Notes: generated from the sequence alone by a model not told the origin. 50,208 bases of DNA from Deltaproteobacteria bacterium (GCA_019310485.1 JAFDEF010000018.1:1-50208); one strand, 5' to 3'. Positions 1 through 9,365 are shown, counted from the first letter of the stretch. A program made the numbers and translations.

Positions 1-117
1 CTTGGCAAGAATCTAGAAACAACAAGGGTGCCAAGGTCAATTGGCAGTTCACAACTGAGGATGCAAGGATAAAACTGGCCAAACTGTATCCGACACTAGA
101 CGATTGACATGACAGTA
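1..117 (+). mobile_element. Right end of an IS630-family insertion sequence
   Basis: The window opens inside an insertion sequence. The end of its transposase reads on the plus strand, and the helicase frame on the minus strand stops matching helicase-like sequence at about position 118. A TA dinucleotide lies at 116-117. IS630/Tc1-type elements insert at TA, so the element probably ends near 115 and TA is the target copy. The left part lies outside the window, so the inverted repeat cannot be compared. Confidence 0.7.
3..107 (+). pseudogene. IS630-family transposase, C-terminal end (partial at window edge)
   Basis: The last 34 codons of a transposase enter from the left edge. They include the stretch KVNWQFTTEDARIKLAKLYP, which I recognise as the characteristic C-terminus of IS630-family DDE transposases (VNW-FTT-DARIKL-LYP). 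The stop codon is at 105-107. The DDE catalytic residues lie upstream of the window, so activity cannot be judged. It is only partial because the window starts here, so the gene may be intact. Confidence 0.75.
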
Positions 118-2108
118 GCCTTGTAAAGGGCGGATCGAAGGAGCCCAATTTCAACAAAGTCATTGAAGTGGCCTGCCTGGAGGGAGGCGTCCTGTCGGTT
201 GTCTGTAAAGCTCAGGAGCTTTCTTGCCTTTTCAGGAAGCGTTTCTTCTTTCTTGAGGTGGCGTATGGCTGAAAGGCTTAGGATGGTGGTGGCCGTACTG
301 CGACCTTCAGTTCCCAGGGCTGTGAGCTTACCAATATCCGATACCTGGCGAGCCCCATAAGATACACCGCAATTGAGACAGAAACGAAAGGGGGCTTTGA
401 CATAGTTGAAAGGGATGCCATCATCTGATCCCCGTCCATCTGTGCCAATAAAGATGCGCTCAGGGAGATACCTTCTAAGATTTTTCTTAATTCGCATCGC
501 TCCCCCATGCTCTTCAATCCAGTCGCTCGGCACCCGATCAATGATCTCCTCTATATTTTCAGGCCAGGGCTTTTTCGGATTGAGATATAGAAACCCAGCC
601 TCGGTATCCTCGTCGTGGTATCTATCAGAGAGGTCTCTCGGCTCAAATATCTTCTGATTGCTGTCAGGCTCTTGACGGACCCGAACGGAGTAGTACTCCT
701 GTCCGCATTCCCTGCAAAAGACAATGGGGAGAAGGATACGAGAGCGGTCCCCGGGGACAAATTGCTGACCGTAGACCGTAATATATCTGGATTCCGGAGA
801 CTCAAGAGATGCATAAACATTGTCGCCTCGACTTATGAACTGGTGCAAGCGGAAGGCGAAAACAGTGAAGCCTGTATGTGGATCACGGCATTTGTAGCCA
901 GCCAGGAGGCCTTCCTGAATCGCATGAATACAGAGGTGCAAAGGCACACCTGTCAGATCGCTTAGCCTTGCCGCAGCGCCGTCAGCCCCCCTAATGCCTA
1001 TGGGCACAGTTCTAATGAGCCTGCCTGAATTCTTCTCTGAGGTAATCCCAAATGTATTTTCAATCCAGATAGACAAGGGATCTCTGATAAAACCCTCAAA
1101 ATCCATGGGCGGGTGTCGATCAGGATCTGAAATCCTATTCCTTAGCTGCTTAAGGTATTCGGGATCAGACAGGTCTGTTTCTGGTGTGGCTCTCCTGAGG
1201 GTTTCACCGATGACCATCCCCGGCTCAACAGTGCCACCGAAGAGCTTTGTGGCCACCGCGGCGATCTCCTCTCGTTGCTCTTCAAAGGTTCCTGGTCCTG
1301 CGAGGGTTGCTGACGTCCCGATACACTGAAGGTCCTCTGCATCGCATGCATCTCGCACTCGGCGAACCAGCAGGGCTACATCGGCCCCCTGCCTTCCCCT
1401 ATAGGTGTGGAGCTCGTCCAAAACCAGAAAGCGTAACCCCAGGGCCGCCTTAACGATATTTTCCTCCAAAGGTCGAGTAAGAATGAGCTCCAGCATGACG
1501 TAATTTGTCAGCAGGATATCCGGAGCATTCGCTATGATCTCTTGCTTCTCTTCCTCGCTTTCCTGGCCAGTATACCTTGCAAAGCGGACAGGAGAGGCCC
1601 CCTGGGGGTACCCATAGCACAGGAACTTCTCCAATTCCCCGTATTGGCTGTTGCAAAGGGCGTTCATGGGATAGACAATGATCGCCCGAACACCTCTTCC
1701 GGCACCGGTCCGAAGCACATGATCCACGATAGGAACGATGTAAGCCAGGCTCTTTCCAGAGCCAGTGCCTGTAGTCAAGACATAATTCTTTCCTGTTTTT
1801 GCAGCCCTGACAGCGTCTGACTGGTGACGGTGGAGACGGAGGGGTTTCCCCTCATCCTCTGGGGTATCTTTGATTCTGAATATGCGAGAGCACTCCTCGT
1901 GCAAGATTCCTTCCTGAACAAGATCATCAATCCATGCCCCCGGTTCAAAGGAAGGATTCATATGGATCAGAGGCTCAGGCCAAAGAAGGCCATTTCCAAG
2001 CTCCTGCTCCACATATCCGCGTATTTGCGGGTCGTGAATCAGAATGAAGCTCTGGATGTAATCAGCATAATCTTGAACAAGTCTGTCACGTAAGCCAAAG
2101 ATATCCAT
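96..2108 (-). pseudogene. DEAD/DEAH-box helicase of the YprA/MrfA-like (COG1205) type, truncated by IS insertion
   Basis: This is the N-terminal part (about 664 native residues, then a short tail read through the IS end) of a large superfamily 2 helicase. Visible motifs are Walker A GTGSGKS at residues 114-120, the DELH box at 231-234 and the SAT motif at 266-268. Two cysteine pairs, CRECG near 465 and CLNCG near 577, probably bind zinc. The frame stops just after a helicase-like stretch, SFTDNRQDASLQ, where the second RecA domain should continue. Relatives usually run well over 1,000 residues, so much of the C-terminal half is missing. The stop at 96-98 lies inside the insertion sequence. 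The start has AAGGA upstream. Such helicases act in DNA repair or sit in defence islands. Which applies here is unknown. Confidence 0.75.
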
Positions 2109-2149
2109 AGCGTCCTTTTCATCTTAGAAAGGCACCTTTAAATAGAAAA

Positions 2150-2181
2150 CCCGCTCTAAAACTCAAGTAGCGGGCCTTTTT
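2150..2181. terminator. Bidirectional terminator-like hairpin
   Basis: The arms cccgct (2150-2155) and agcggg (2169-2174) can form a stem with a 13-nt loop. Thymines follow on the plus strand, and TTTTCTATTT follows on the minus strand. It lies between the helicase start and the AT-rich gap next to the tRNA. It could end minus-strand transcripts coming from the tRNA side. Confidence 0.5.
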
Positions 2182-2217
2182 ACCTATCCTTTCATCGACT
2201 TCTCCAGATGAAATCTA

Positions 2218-2427
2218 ATGCCAATATTTTCAAAAGTTAAGAAAATTTACCTAAAATTAGCTCATTGGTCAAAACGTTTTGGCGGCACTCATAAGTATTT
2301 ACCTGAAAGAAATGGGGAATCTGCTTTAAATCCATCATACACTTTTGAGATATCCAGTCAAATACTGAAGGATTTTTTAAAAAATGAGATTGGTGCTTCG
2401 ATTCGCAAATACTGTCATGTATTCTAA
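2218..2427 (+). CDS. Possible small protein of unknown function (69 aa)
   Basis: An open frame lies in the AT-rich gap (2109-2569) between the helicase and tRNA-Leu. I recognise no family, signal peptide or membrane segment, and there is no convincing ribosome binding site before the ATG. It may be a remnant of island cargo or a chance frame. Nothing else in the gap is clearly coding. A competing minus-strand frame (2377-2607) runs into the tRNA. Confidence 0.2.
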   Translation: MPIFSKVKKIYLKLAHWSKRFGGTHKYLPERNGESALNPSYTFEISSQILKDFLKNEIGASIRKYCHVF

Positions 2428-2569
2428 CATAGTTTGATGAAAATTTTTGCTTACCCCATCTGGCATGTCTTCGACCCTGAACTCCCTTCCATGTGCACTC
2501 AGCATTTCGGACACAAGGTTTTTAATAAAAATAGGGGTTAACCAAGAATGGATACCCCCATGAAATCGC

Positions 2570-2657
2570 TGGTGCCTGGGGCGGGAATCGAACCCGCACG
2601 AGGACATGCCTCAAGGGATTTTAAGTCCCTTGCGTCTACCTATTCCGCCACCCAGGC
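2570..2657 (-). tRNA. tRNA-Leu (anticodon UAA)
   Basis: The minus strand reads as an 88-nt class II tRNA. The acceptor arm GCCTGGG at 2651-2657 pairs with CCCAGGC near 2574-2580. The anticodon stem AGGGA/TCCCT holds the loop CTTAAAA, giving anticodon TAA. A GGTTCGATTCC T-arm and an encoded CCA end at 2570-2572 are present. The long variable arm fits leucine. Its 3' end faces the truncated helicase and insertion sequence, the usual orientation for an island inserted at a tRNA end. Confidence 0.95.
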
Positions 2658-2665
2658 TTACCTGC

Positions 2666-2694
2666 CTTTTATTATTGTGCCCAGTACTTGTCAA
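2666..2694 (-). promoter_or_regulatory. Probable sigma70 promoter of tRNA-Leu
   Basis: On the minus strand a perfect -35 box TTGACA (2689-2694) lies upstream of the tRNA, followed about 16-17 nt later by a poor AT-rich -10 (ATAAAA/TAAAAG near 2666-2672). Its position just upstream of the mature tRNA end supports the call. Confidence 0.5.
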
Positions 2695-2742
2695 GATATT
2701 AGCTCGTGAGCATAGGGCTGAAAACTTTTTCAGCAAACAAAA

Positions 2743-3795
2743 CTACCTGAGGTAGATAGGATTGGAGAAGATCCAGGCTCTCCACCCGAAGACCCGCAGA
2801 CGCCGGTAAACCTCAACCCTGTACACGCCCTTTTCCGAAACCTGAAATACTGCGTCCAAGCCTCGCCATTTCCGCAAGAGTTTTCCGTCCTTGATAAGTC
2901 TTATCTCCCCCTCGGAGGGAAGTTCAACCACCAGTTCACCGGGGCTGAAAGAGTCTTCTTCACCCATGAAAAGATAGGATCCATCATTGGAGGCAAAGTC
3001 GAACCTGAAGCCTTTTGCAGGATACAGATTATCGTGTGCTACAAACAGCCTGCCCTCCATCAGCGATCTGTACACCTCTTTTTTCGCTTCCTGGAAATCC
3101 CCTGAAAGTTTTTTATTAAGCAGGATATGTACATTAATGCTATTCAAAAGATACTCATAGCTGAAAGGTCGCACCGTTATCGGGCCCCATTGGAAAAGGG
3201 AACCATGGGCATCAGAACCGCCCACGGCTGCCACTTTGCGCTTTTGGCACTCAGCATCCCAGAAGGAAAGTGTTTTTCGGCTCGGGCCCTTGAGAGTTTG
3301 GGTCTTAAAAGCCAGGAAAAAAAGGCCGTGAAAAGGAGTTCTTACCCGCTCTTTCCATCGTGAGGTGAAGTTCCATATGCATAGCCCCGCGTAACCATTC
3401 ACTGAAAAATCATTCCACGTGTAGGCAACAGACTTTTCCCTGAACGGCATTCCTTTCTCAAAGGGATGAGCTATAAAGCCAAATCCCCCCTGTCTCTTTA
3501 CCTCGTCAATCATTTCTTGCGCGCTAAGGTTGTGCTGGCGCACCCTCTCCCTGATGTTAAATGCAAGATAGTGGTTATAGCGCACGCCCATCTCAAGGCC
3601 CATAAAAACAAGAACTTTTCCGTACAGACCTTCCTCTTCCAAATGCAGGTCATCAGTCATGTACGCATGGTCGTTTATGCAAATAAAATCAAGGCCAACC
3701 TTTGCCGCTAAATCCGCAATTTCAGAAACTTTGCCGCTTCCATCCGAGTGTACGGAGTGGATGTGGAGATTTCCTATATACTCAAAATCAAACAT
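2743..3795 (-). CDS. PHP-domain metal-dependent phosphoesterase
   Basis: The protein is 350 aa and belongs to the PHP (polymerase and histidinol phosphatase) superfamily. The metal ligands expected of the family are visible: HIH at 11-13, SDG with D18, NDH at 42-43, E68, AHP with H110, and GGSDAH with D195 and H197. The substrate is unknown. There is no signal peptide, so it should be cytoplasmic. I chose the ATG at 3793-3795 because AGGAAAGAGG precedes it and translation begins directly with the PHP fold. A longer frame to 3912 would overlap the upstream permease gene. It is the last gene of a minus-strand run after an ABC-2 exporter. The C-terminal 100 or so residues look like a small beta domain of unknown role. 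Confidence 0.8.
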   Translation of the reverse strand: MFDFEYIGNLHIHSVHSDGSGKVSEIADLAAKVGLDFICINDHAYMTDDLHLEEEGLYGKVLVFMGLEMGVRYNHYLAFNIRERVRQHNLSAQEMIDEVKRQGGFGFIAHPFEKGMPFREKSVAYTWNDFSVNGYAGLCIWNFTSRWKERVRTPFHGLFFLAFKTQTLKGPSRKTLSFWDAECQKRKVAAVGGSDAHGSLFQWGPITVRPFSYEYLLNSINVHILLNKKLSGDFQEAKKEVYRSLMEGRLFVAHDNLYPAKGFRFDFASNDGSYLFMGEEDSFSPGELVVELPSEGEIRLIKDGKLLRKWRGLDAVFQVSEKGVYRVEVYRRLRVFGWRAWIFSNPIYLR

Positions 3796-3851
3796 CCTCT
3801 TTCCTAGGCAACGCCCCAGTTCACGAGAGACCGGCCTGTTTCCCAGTAATT

Positions 3852-5549
3852 TTACTCGTACTCTTCGATGGCCTCTGTTCCAATCTTCATCGGTTTGTAC
3901 ACTGCAACACAATTAACAATAACGACCCCGATAAAGGACGGGATAATCAAGAACCATTTCCACAAGGCAATGCTGCTTCCTTTAGCCTGGGCCATGAAAA
4001 TAACATAAACCGGCCCGGCTTCCAAGCCTATGATAATAGCCAAAAAAATGGCAGTAAAAATCATGTACATCAGGCCACCAAAACTGGTGGAAACCTGAGC
4101 GATATTCTGGTAGCCAAAATTGGGATATAAGGCACCGAACCCAATACCCATCGCAACAATCCCGAAAACGGCCATGAACATTGTTGCCGAGCATACAAGC
4201 ATCATGAGTGGAGTGACCTGAAGCAGTCGGTTGGTAGCTATGATCAACACCCCGCTGAGAAGAAGCATGGGAGGCATGTAGAGAGCGTACTTTCCCCAAA
4301 GGAAACGTTTTGCAGACAGGGGGGATGAACGAAGAATCCAGAAAGCCTTGCCTTCGGAGCTCACCGCAGGATAGATAAAACGAACGGAGACCGCAGAAAG
4401 AACAAATCCAGCGAGGCCCATGTTCAGAAATGCAATTTCGTTTTGCAGGAATTCGAGCCGAATAGGACTTTTGTCCAGGGGAAGCACACTGAAGTTGTAC
4501 AAGTAAACCACCACCAATGCGCCAAGAAGGAGAAGCTGGGACCACTGGGTATTGTCCCTAAAGAACGCCCGTATCTCTTTATCTATGATTGAGGCAAGAT
4601 CATCACCCAGGGGCTTTTTTGCCAGGGTTGTCAAAGCATCAAGAAGTTTTCTCCCCCCTCTCCTCTTTCTCGCTTCCTGGGACTTTGAAAAGCCTGCAAA
4701 ATATATTGCTCTTGCGGTCCACATGTTTACTACCATTATTGCCACTGCACTGCTCCAGACAAGCATGACGTTAAGCAAGGTGCCCTCACCCTTTAAACCT
4801 CTTAGATACTTCCAAAGTGTCTCCGTAACCCAGTGTGAGGGAAGATAGGGGGTGTCAGGTGCTTTTAAAGCGCTAATGTACTGCATAGCGCTAAAGAAAG
4901 CATCAGGATCTACAAGTCTTTCCGGTCTTAGGAATCTGAACATTAAGTAAAGGGCAACGATTAGAAAAATGCTGAGAAGCATGATGATGTCTCTGGTTCT
5001 TTGCGCTGGAAAGATATTTACCAGTAGCATCGTGAAAAGCACTCCGATCCCTGCTGCGACAACAATCAGCGCAAAGCCAAGGTGAAAAAGTGCAACATAG
5101 TACCCGGGGCCTGGACGATATACGTATGCATAAGCCATCATTACAGGAAGGCCGAATATAATGACCATCCACGAACTGTCTGCAATCGTATAAATGAACC
5201 GGCTCAAGAATAGTTCGTCTAGATCCGCTGGGGAAGAATGGCACAGCTCAAGATCAGTGGACAAATAAAGATTTGACAGGGCAGTTATGATGTGACTGAA
5301 GACCAGGAGCGAGAAAAAAATGAGAAGAACCATTGAGAGCAGGTGATGGGCCAAAAGATCTCCAATTACTTCCACTGATTGAAAATAGCCCAGCACACGG
5401 CTTGAGACAGCAAACATAAAAACCCAAAACACAATCCCCAGGCCGACCATAAAAAACGCCCTTTTTCTTGATTTCTTTCCTGAACCAACTAGGGCGTTCC
5501 TGATCCCCAGAACTCGTGGGCTAAGAAGAAGACAAAGACTTCTCATCAA
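3852..5549 (-). CDS. ABC-2 type exporter, permease subunit
   Basis: The protein is a 565-aa polytopic membrane protein with many hydrophobic segments, starting near residue 30. It resembles the large putative ABC exporter permeases (ABC_tran_2-like) rather than the short ABC-2 permeases. The start at 5549 (or the next codon, also ATG) overlaps the end of the ATPase gene by 29 nt, so the two are translationally coupled and should form one transporter. The substrate cannot be read from the sequence. The stop is 56 nt before the PHP gene. A hydrophilic, lysine/arginine-rich loop near residues 290-310 (SQEARKRRGGRK) separates two membrane halves. Confidence 0.75.
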   Translation of the reverse strand: MMRSLCLLLSPRVLGIRNALVGSGKKSRKRAFFMVGLGIVFWVFMFAVSSRVLGYFQSVEVIGDLLAHHLLSMVLLIFFSLLVFSHIITALSNLYLSTDLELCHSSPADLDELFLSRFIYTIADSSWMVIIFGLPVMMAYAYVYRPGPGYYVALFHLGFALIVVAAGIGVLFTMLLVNIFPAQRTRDIIMLLSIFLIVALYLMFRFLRPERLVDPDAFFSAMQYISALKAPDTPYLPSHWVTETLWKYLRGLKGEGTLLNVMLVWSSAVAIMVVNMWTARAIYFAGFSKSQEARKRRGGRKLLDALTTLAKKPLGDDLASIIDKEIRAFFRDNTQWSQLLLLGALVVVYLYNFSVLPLDKSPIRLEFLQNEIAFLNMGLAGFVLSAVSVRFIYPAVSSEGKAFWILRSSPLSAKRFLWGKYALYMPPMLLLSGVLIIATNRLLQVTPLMMLVCSATMFMAVFGIVAMGIGFGALYPNFGYQNIAQVSTSFGGLMYMIFTAIFLAIIIGLEAGPVYVIFMAQAKGSSIALWKWFLIIPSFIGVVIVNCVAVYKPMKIGTEAIEEYE

Positions 5550-6282
5550 TCCCGGTTTTTCCTTCAGTAAGCTTTAGAAAAACTTTTTCCAGATTACCTG
5601 TTGCCACTCCAGCCTTTTCTCTCAGATTGTCAGGGGTTCCACTGGCAATAACTCTGCCTGCCTGTATTATGGCAATTTCTTGGCACACCTCCTGAGCTAC
5701 CTCAAGAGAATGGGTAGACATAAATACCGTCGTCCCATTTTCAGCTTGGTCCTTGAAAATATCCTTGACCAGCCTGGCCGCCTTTGGATCCAGCCCAACC
5801 ATCGGCTCATCCACGATAAGCACTTTTGGCTTGTGTAGAAGGGCCGCACACATTACAAGACGCTGCTTCATGCCGTGGGAATAACTCTCAATGAGCTCAT
5901 CGGCCCAGTGCGAAAGCTCGAAAATCTCCAGAAGTTCTACAATGCGCTTTCCCAGGTACGGCGCATGGTTCATACGGTAAAGGCCGGCAATGAATTGAAG
6001 AAATTCGTTACCGCTCAACTTTTCATATAGAAATGGGCGATCCGGAATAAATCCTATACATCGTTTCACCTCAGAGGGTTGCCTGGATAAATCCATGCCA
6101 TTTATTATGATCCGGCCCGATGTGGGCTTCAAAACCCCGGCCATCATCTTGAGAGTTGTTGTTTTTCCAGCACCATTAGGTCCCAGAAAACCAAATAGAG
6201 CACCCTGTGGCACCTCCAGACTGATATGGTCAACGGCCGTGAAATCTCTATAGCGTTTTGTGAGATTGAGTAGCTCAATCAT
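5521..6282 (-). CDS. ABC exporter ATP-binding subunit
   Basis: The 253-aa nucleotide-binding protein has Walker A GPNGAGKT (34-41), an ABC signature SHGMKQ (135-140) and Walker B VLIVDE (154-159). The signature is the degenerate type common in ABC-2 exporters. The position of the Q-loop reads IPDRP, lacking the usual glutamine. I use the internal ATG at 6280-6282 because the protein then begins MIELLNLTKR as in relatives. A frame from 6294 adds four residues. Both overlap the transglutaminase gene stop by a few nucleotides. Its partner is the downstream permease. Confidence 0.85.
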   Translation of the reverse strand: MIELLNLTKRYRDFTAVDHISLEVPQGALFGFLGPNGAGKTTTLKMMAGVLKPTSGRIIINGMDLSRQPSEVKRCIGFIPDRPFLYEKLSGNEFLQFIAGLYRMNHAPYLGKRIVELLEIFELSHWADELIESYSHGMKQRLVMCAALLHKPKVLIVDEPMVGLDPKAARLVKDIFKDQAENGTTVFMSTHSLEVAQEVCQEIAIIQAGRVIASGTPDNLREKAGVATGNLEKVFLKLTEGKTGIDEKSLSSS

Positions 6283-7780
6283 AGCCAAAGCCAAGAACCT
6301 TTAATTTGATTTCACCTATGAGCCCGGCAATCTCCGCCTGCTTCTCAAGGTTTCCTTCCAGGAGCTTGATATGCGTGGCATCTGCGGGCATCTGGTCAAG
6401 AGTAGGATCAATTGAAACCCATTTCCCCAGGTACGCTTCTGTCCACGCATGGTAGTAAAACCTGTCATGCACGTAAACGAGCCCCACTGCCAGCCTGGTA
6501 GGAATGCCTGAAGCCCGAAGAAGGGCTGTCAGGAGCGTTGCATGTTCATTGCAGTCCCCTATCCTGGTCCTCAGTGCCTCCAGTGCGCTGGGGATGGATA
6601 AAACAGGCCTTTTTTCTAAATTACGATAAACCCACCCCATAAGTTTTCGCGAAACAGAAATGGGATTCTGGTCCTCTCCTCTGATTTCCAGCGCTTTTTC
6701 CTTAATTTTCCCGTTATCGCTTTCAATATTGAACTCGGGCTTAAGGTAGGGATCCAGCCAAGGAGGAGGGTCAACAAAGGGCACGGTGTAAGGGGCGCTC
6801 ACAGGAAGGGCTTCTCTTTTTATTTCTAGGACCCCATTGTTGAATTTCTGTCGTACACTGTTTAGAGCTTTTGCCGGGAAAGATTCGGTATCCACGCCTT
6901 CTATCTTCAATTTGAGGAAACCCAGGTGAGATGGGTTGGGAAGTTTGCGATCCGGGCTTATTGCTGCTATTTCATAAAGGTCTATTCCCTTGTCTCTTTC
7001 CAGGTTTTCAGGCGCGCGCGCGGCGCTTGACTTGACTACAGTCAATCCCATAAATCCTTCTTCTTTTAAAATGGATCCGTTCTTGTCAACCCATATGTGC
7101 AAGGTTTTTCCCCACATATGTGTTTCCAGCAAGAAGGCATTGTAAGTGATCCTGTTGATCCTGAGATTCTCTTTTCCTGTTACCTTAACAACAAGCTCCT
7201 TTTGGCTCATTGAAGATGGATCAAAAACAGGAAATGTGAACGAGTTTCCGACTTTGAACTTTTGAGTTTTCAGGAAATACGGGACTCCAATTTCTATCAT
7301 AGGCCGAGTTTTGAGCCTTATTTTGTGGATCTTTTTCTCCTTTCCCTTTCCAGTTGCAATGATAAGAACACCAGCTTGAACTTTACCGGATAGGCTGAAA
7401 CGAACGACCCCCGAACTCATGAGAAGGTAAAAACTCTGCAGAAAGAAGTTCCTATCAACTTTACACTGTGTAAGCGTGTAGAGGGATCCCCCAAAGTCCA
7501 TGAGGTTAACCCTCAAGATATTCTCCTCTTGTATAAAGTAGCCGTTCTCAAAGGGCTTGATGGAACTGACAGCATATCCAACTTTCTTGTCTTTAAGATA
7601 AATCTCCCTCCAATCTCTCTGAAGAGAGCTGATGGACTTGCTAGCCTGAGCATATGAAGATGCATTTGCACTGCTTTTGAAATGAACCTTCTTAACCAGG
7701 GCCCCAAGCATGAGGAGCCAAAAGATTACTGCACAAATACCGAGTAAATTAAAATAGAACCTCTTTTTTCGCCTACTCAT
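6275..7780 (-). CDS. Membrane-anchored transglutaminase-like protein
   Basis: The protein is 501 aa. A basic N-terminus (MSRRKKR) is followed by one hydrophobic segment, so most of the chain should face the periplasm. The C-terminal third is a transglutaminase/protease-like core with the catalytic triad visible as DCNEHA (Cys near 408), YYHAW (His near 443) and DPT (Asp near 459). I chose the ATG at 7778-7780, preceded by GGAG. An upstream ATG at 7846 adds 22 residues. It heads the operon with the ABC exporter, so it may process or sense a peptide or envelope component that the exporter handles. That link is inference. Confidence 0.75.
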   Translation of the reverse strand: MSRRKKRFYFNLLGICAVIFWLLMLGALVKKVHFKSSANASSYAQASKSISSLQRDWREIYLKDKKVGYAVSSIKPFENGYFIQEENILRVNLMDFGGSLYTLTQCKVDRNFFLQSFYLLMSSGVVRFSLSGKVQAGVLIIATGKGKEKKIHKIRLKTRPMIEIGVPYFLKTQKFKVGNSFTFPVFDPSSMSQKELVVKVTGKENLRINRITYNAFLLETHMWGKTLHIWVDKNGSILKEEGFMGLTVVKSSAARAPENLERDKGIDLYEIAAISPDRKLPNPSHLGFLKLKIEGVDTESFPAKALNSVRQKFNNGVLEIKREALPVSAPYTVPFVDPPPWLDPYLKPEFNIESDNGKIKEKALEIRGEDQNPISVSRKLMGWVYRNLEKRPVLSIPSALEALRTRIGDCNEHATLLTALLRASGIPTRLAVGLVYVHDRFYYHAWTEAYLGKWVSIDPTLDQMPADATHIKLLEGNLEKQAEIAGLIGEIKLKVLGFGYD

Positions 7781-8064
7781 TGCGCTCCAAAGTTTAATGG
7801 AATTGCCACTAAGTGCACCTCCCCGCCGCAAGCAGCGGAGTATCAATTGGAAATCACCTTAACGCCCCAAAGGGCGGGCAATTAGAGGCGGATTAAAAAC
7901 CCAAACTCCAATATTATTTTACCTGATTCAAAGGGCTTTGCCAATAGACGCCTTCCATCCCTTATCACCATCAAGTCGCCATCTGCACTGGTGCCTTGCA
8001 CTTTGCTAACAGGAAGAAGTTTCAACAAACACTTTGTGGCGCCTTAAGTTCAGGCAAGCTTTGT

Positions 8065-8721
8065 TTAGAGGGGAGATCCCACCTTTTCGAGAAGTGATCT
8101 GGCGTTTGAAAGCATTTCAGAATGGGAGTTTGGCGGCAAGCCGGCACCTTCAGCAATCTTTTTTGCAAATGCAGCGCTCATCAAATCGCCAGGTGAATGG
8201 GCATCGGAATTTAAAAGCAGTTTTGCGCCCGCTTCGTTTGCCACTCTAGCCACATGGCCGTTGGTTAGGCAATGCCCTTTTCTGGCCGAGAGTTCAAGGA
8301 AGACCCCTTTTTCTGCAGCAAGCTTCGCTTCTTGAGGGGTTAAAAGACCGGGGTGAGCTATGATGTCAGCGCCTGCATCAAGCGCCGCACGGTTGGTGCC
8401 GGGCGCAACAGGCTCTGCTATAGTCTCCCCGTGCACTACCACAACCACGGCACCGAGCCCCCTTGCTCTTTTCAAAAGCCCTTTGATGAGGTCGGGAGGA
8501 ACATGGGTGAGTTCAATGCCGGGTATTACCCTGACTGATTGGGCCTTGTTCAGGTCCTTTGAAACTTCAACTATCCTTGGCACAATATGATCAAGGTTTG
8601 AGGAATCAGCATGGTCGGTTATTGCAACAGCAGCGTAACCCAGGGCCTCAACCCTTCTGACAAGCTCTGAGGGAATCAGTGTTCCGTCACTGAAAAATGA
8701 GTGAGTGTGTAAATCGATCAT
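8065..8721 (-). CDS. Histidinol-phosphatase-like PHP domain protein
   Basis: The protein is 218 aa. It has HTH at 5-7, SDG with D12, TDHAD near 36, an E in GIELTH, VHGE, AHPG and SDAH near the C-terminus, all matching PHP metal ligands. It is unlikely to be the biosynthetic histidinol phosphatase itself, since no his genes are nearby. GGAGG lies 11 nt before this ATG but 5 nt before an in-frame TTG two codons upstream, so the true start may be TTG or GTG. A frame to 8802 exists but has no better signal. It is 111 nt downstream of the DUF151 gene and probably shares its transcript. The 284 nt between this gene and the transglutaminase gene hold no convincing gene. Confidence 0.8.
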   Translation of the reverse strand: MIDLHTHSFFSDGTLIPSELVRRVEALGYAAVAITDHADSSNLDHIVPRIVEVSKDLNKAQSVRVIPGIELTHVPPDLIKGLLKRARGLGAVVVVVHGETIAEPVAPGTNRAALDAGADIIAHPGLLTPQEAKLAAEKGVFLELSARKGHCLTNGHVARVANEAGAKLLLNSDAHSPGDLMSAAFAKKIAEGAGLPPNSHSEMLSNARSLLEKVGSPL

Positions 8722-8832
8722 CACCAACTGAGCCTCCCCAAAAACAAAGGCGCCCGGGTTACCTAAGGCAAAAAACGGCTTAAAAACAACCGGCGAGGAC
8801 AAGAACTAGCCGGCCTCAGGAACCTCGGGCGC

Positions 8833-9330
8833 TTACATTTTGTACTTTCCGAAATCTTCGGGATTCAGTTTTTCCAGAATTTCCTGCCACTTTTTCCCTT
8901 GCTCTGTTTTATCCTCCGCCTCAGCCTTCAAATCAATCTGGGCCGATTTCTGTATTACTTCCTCTGCCACGAAGATCGGGGCGTCTACCCTCAAAGACAA
9001 GGCCAGAGCATCACTGGGCCTTGCATCAATTGAAATTTCTTTTCCCTGGTAATTGATGTAGATCAGCGCATAGTACGTGTTGTTCTTCAGGTCGCAGACT
9101 TCGACTTTCTTCACCTTCACTTTCATCAAGGCCATGATGTTTTTGAGCAGATCATGAGTCATTGGACGGGAAAATTTTATTCCCTCCAACTCACTGGCAA
9201 TTGCAGTGGCCTCCAGCAGGCCGATCCATATAGGCAACGTCCTCTCTCCGTCAACTTCTTTAAGTATGACTATTGGGCTGTTGGTTAGGGGATCTACGGT
9301 CAGGCCGGAAACGACCATGGGTCTAAGCAT
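8833..9330 (-). CDS. Bifunctional nuclease-like protein (DUF151)
   Basis: The 165-aa protein matches the DUF151/BFN family. It has the segment LPIWIGLLEATAIASELEG, which resembles the family hallmark, and the conserved ARPSDALALSLR near the middle. Members have been described as dual nucleases in plants, but the bacterial role is poorly known. The start MLRPM at 9330 is likely, and an in-frame ATG four codons upstream (9342) is the alternative. The gene is divergent from plsB, with a clear promoter between. Confidence 0.85.
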   Translation of the reverse strand: MLRPMVVSGLTVDPLTNSPIVILKEVDGERTLPIWIGLLEATAIASELEGIKFSRPMTHDLLKNIMALMKVKVKKVEVCDLKNNTYYALIYINYQGKEISIDARPSDALALSLRVDAPIFVAEEVIQKSAQIDLKAEAEDKTEQGKKWQEILEKLNPEDFGKYKM

Positions 9331-9365
9331 ATTAACCTCCATCGAATGCTAATGCTTTTAGGTTT

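Noticed and set aside
96..2108. A full BREX, DISARM or similar defence system
   Set aside because: Only a helicase fragment is present. No methylase, PLD or PglZ gene is in the window.
2377..2607. A 76-codon minus-strand frame
   Set aside because: Its start lies in the tRNA-Leu gene, and the sequence resembles no protein family.
7882..8020. A short minus-strand frame that looks partly protein-like (ADGDLMVIRDGRRLLAKPFE)
   Set aside because: No start codon with a ribosome binding site and no recognisable family. Probably chance.
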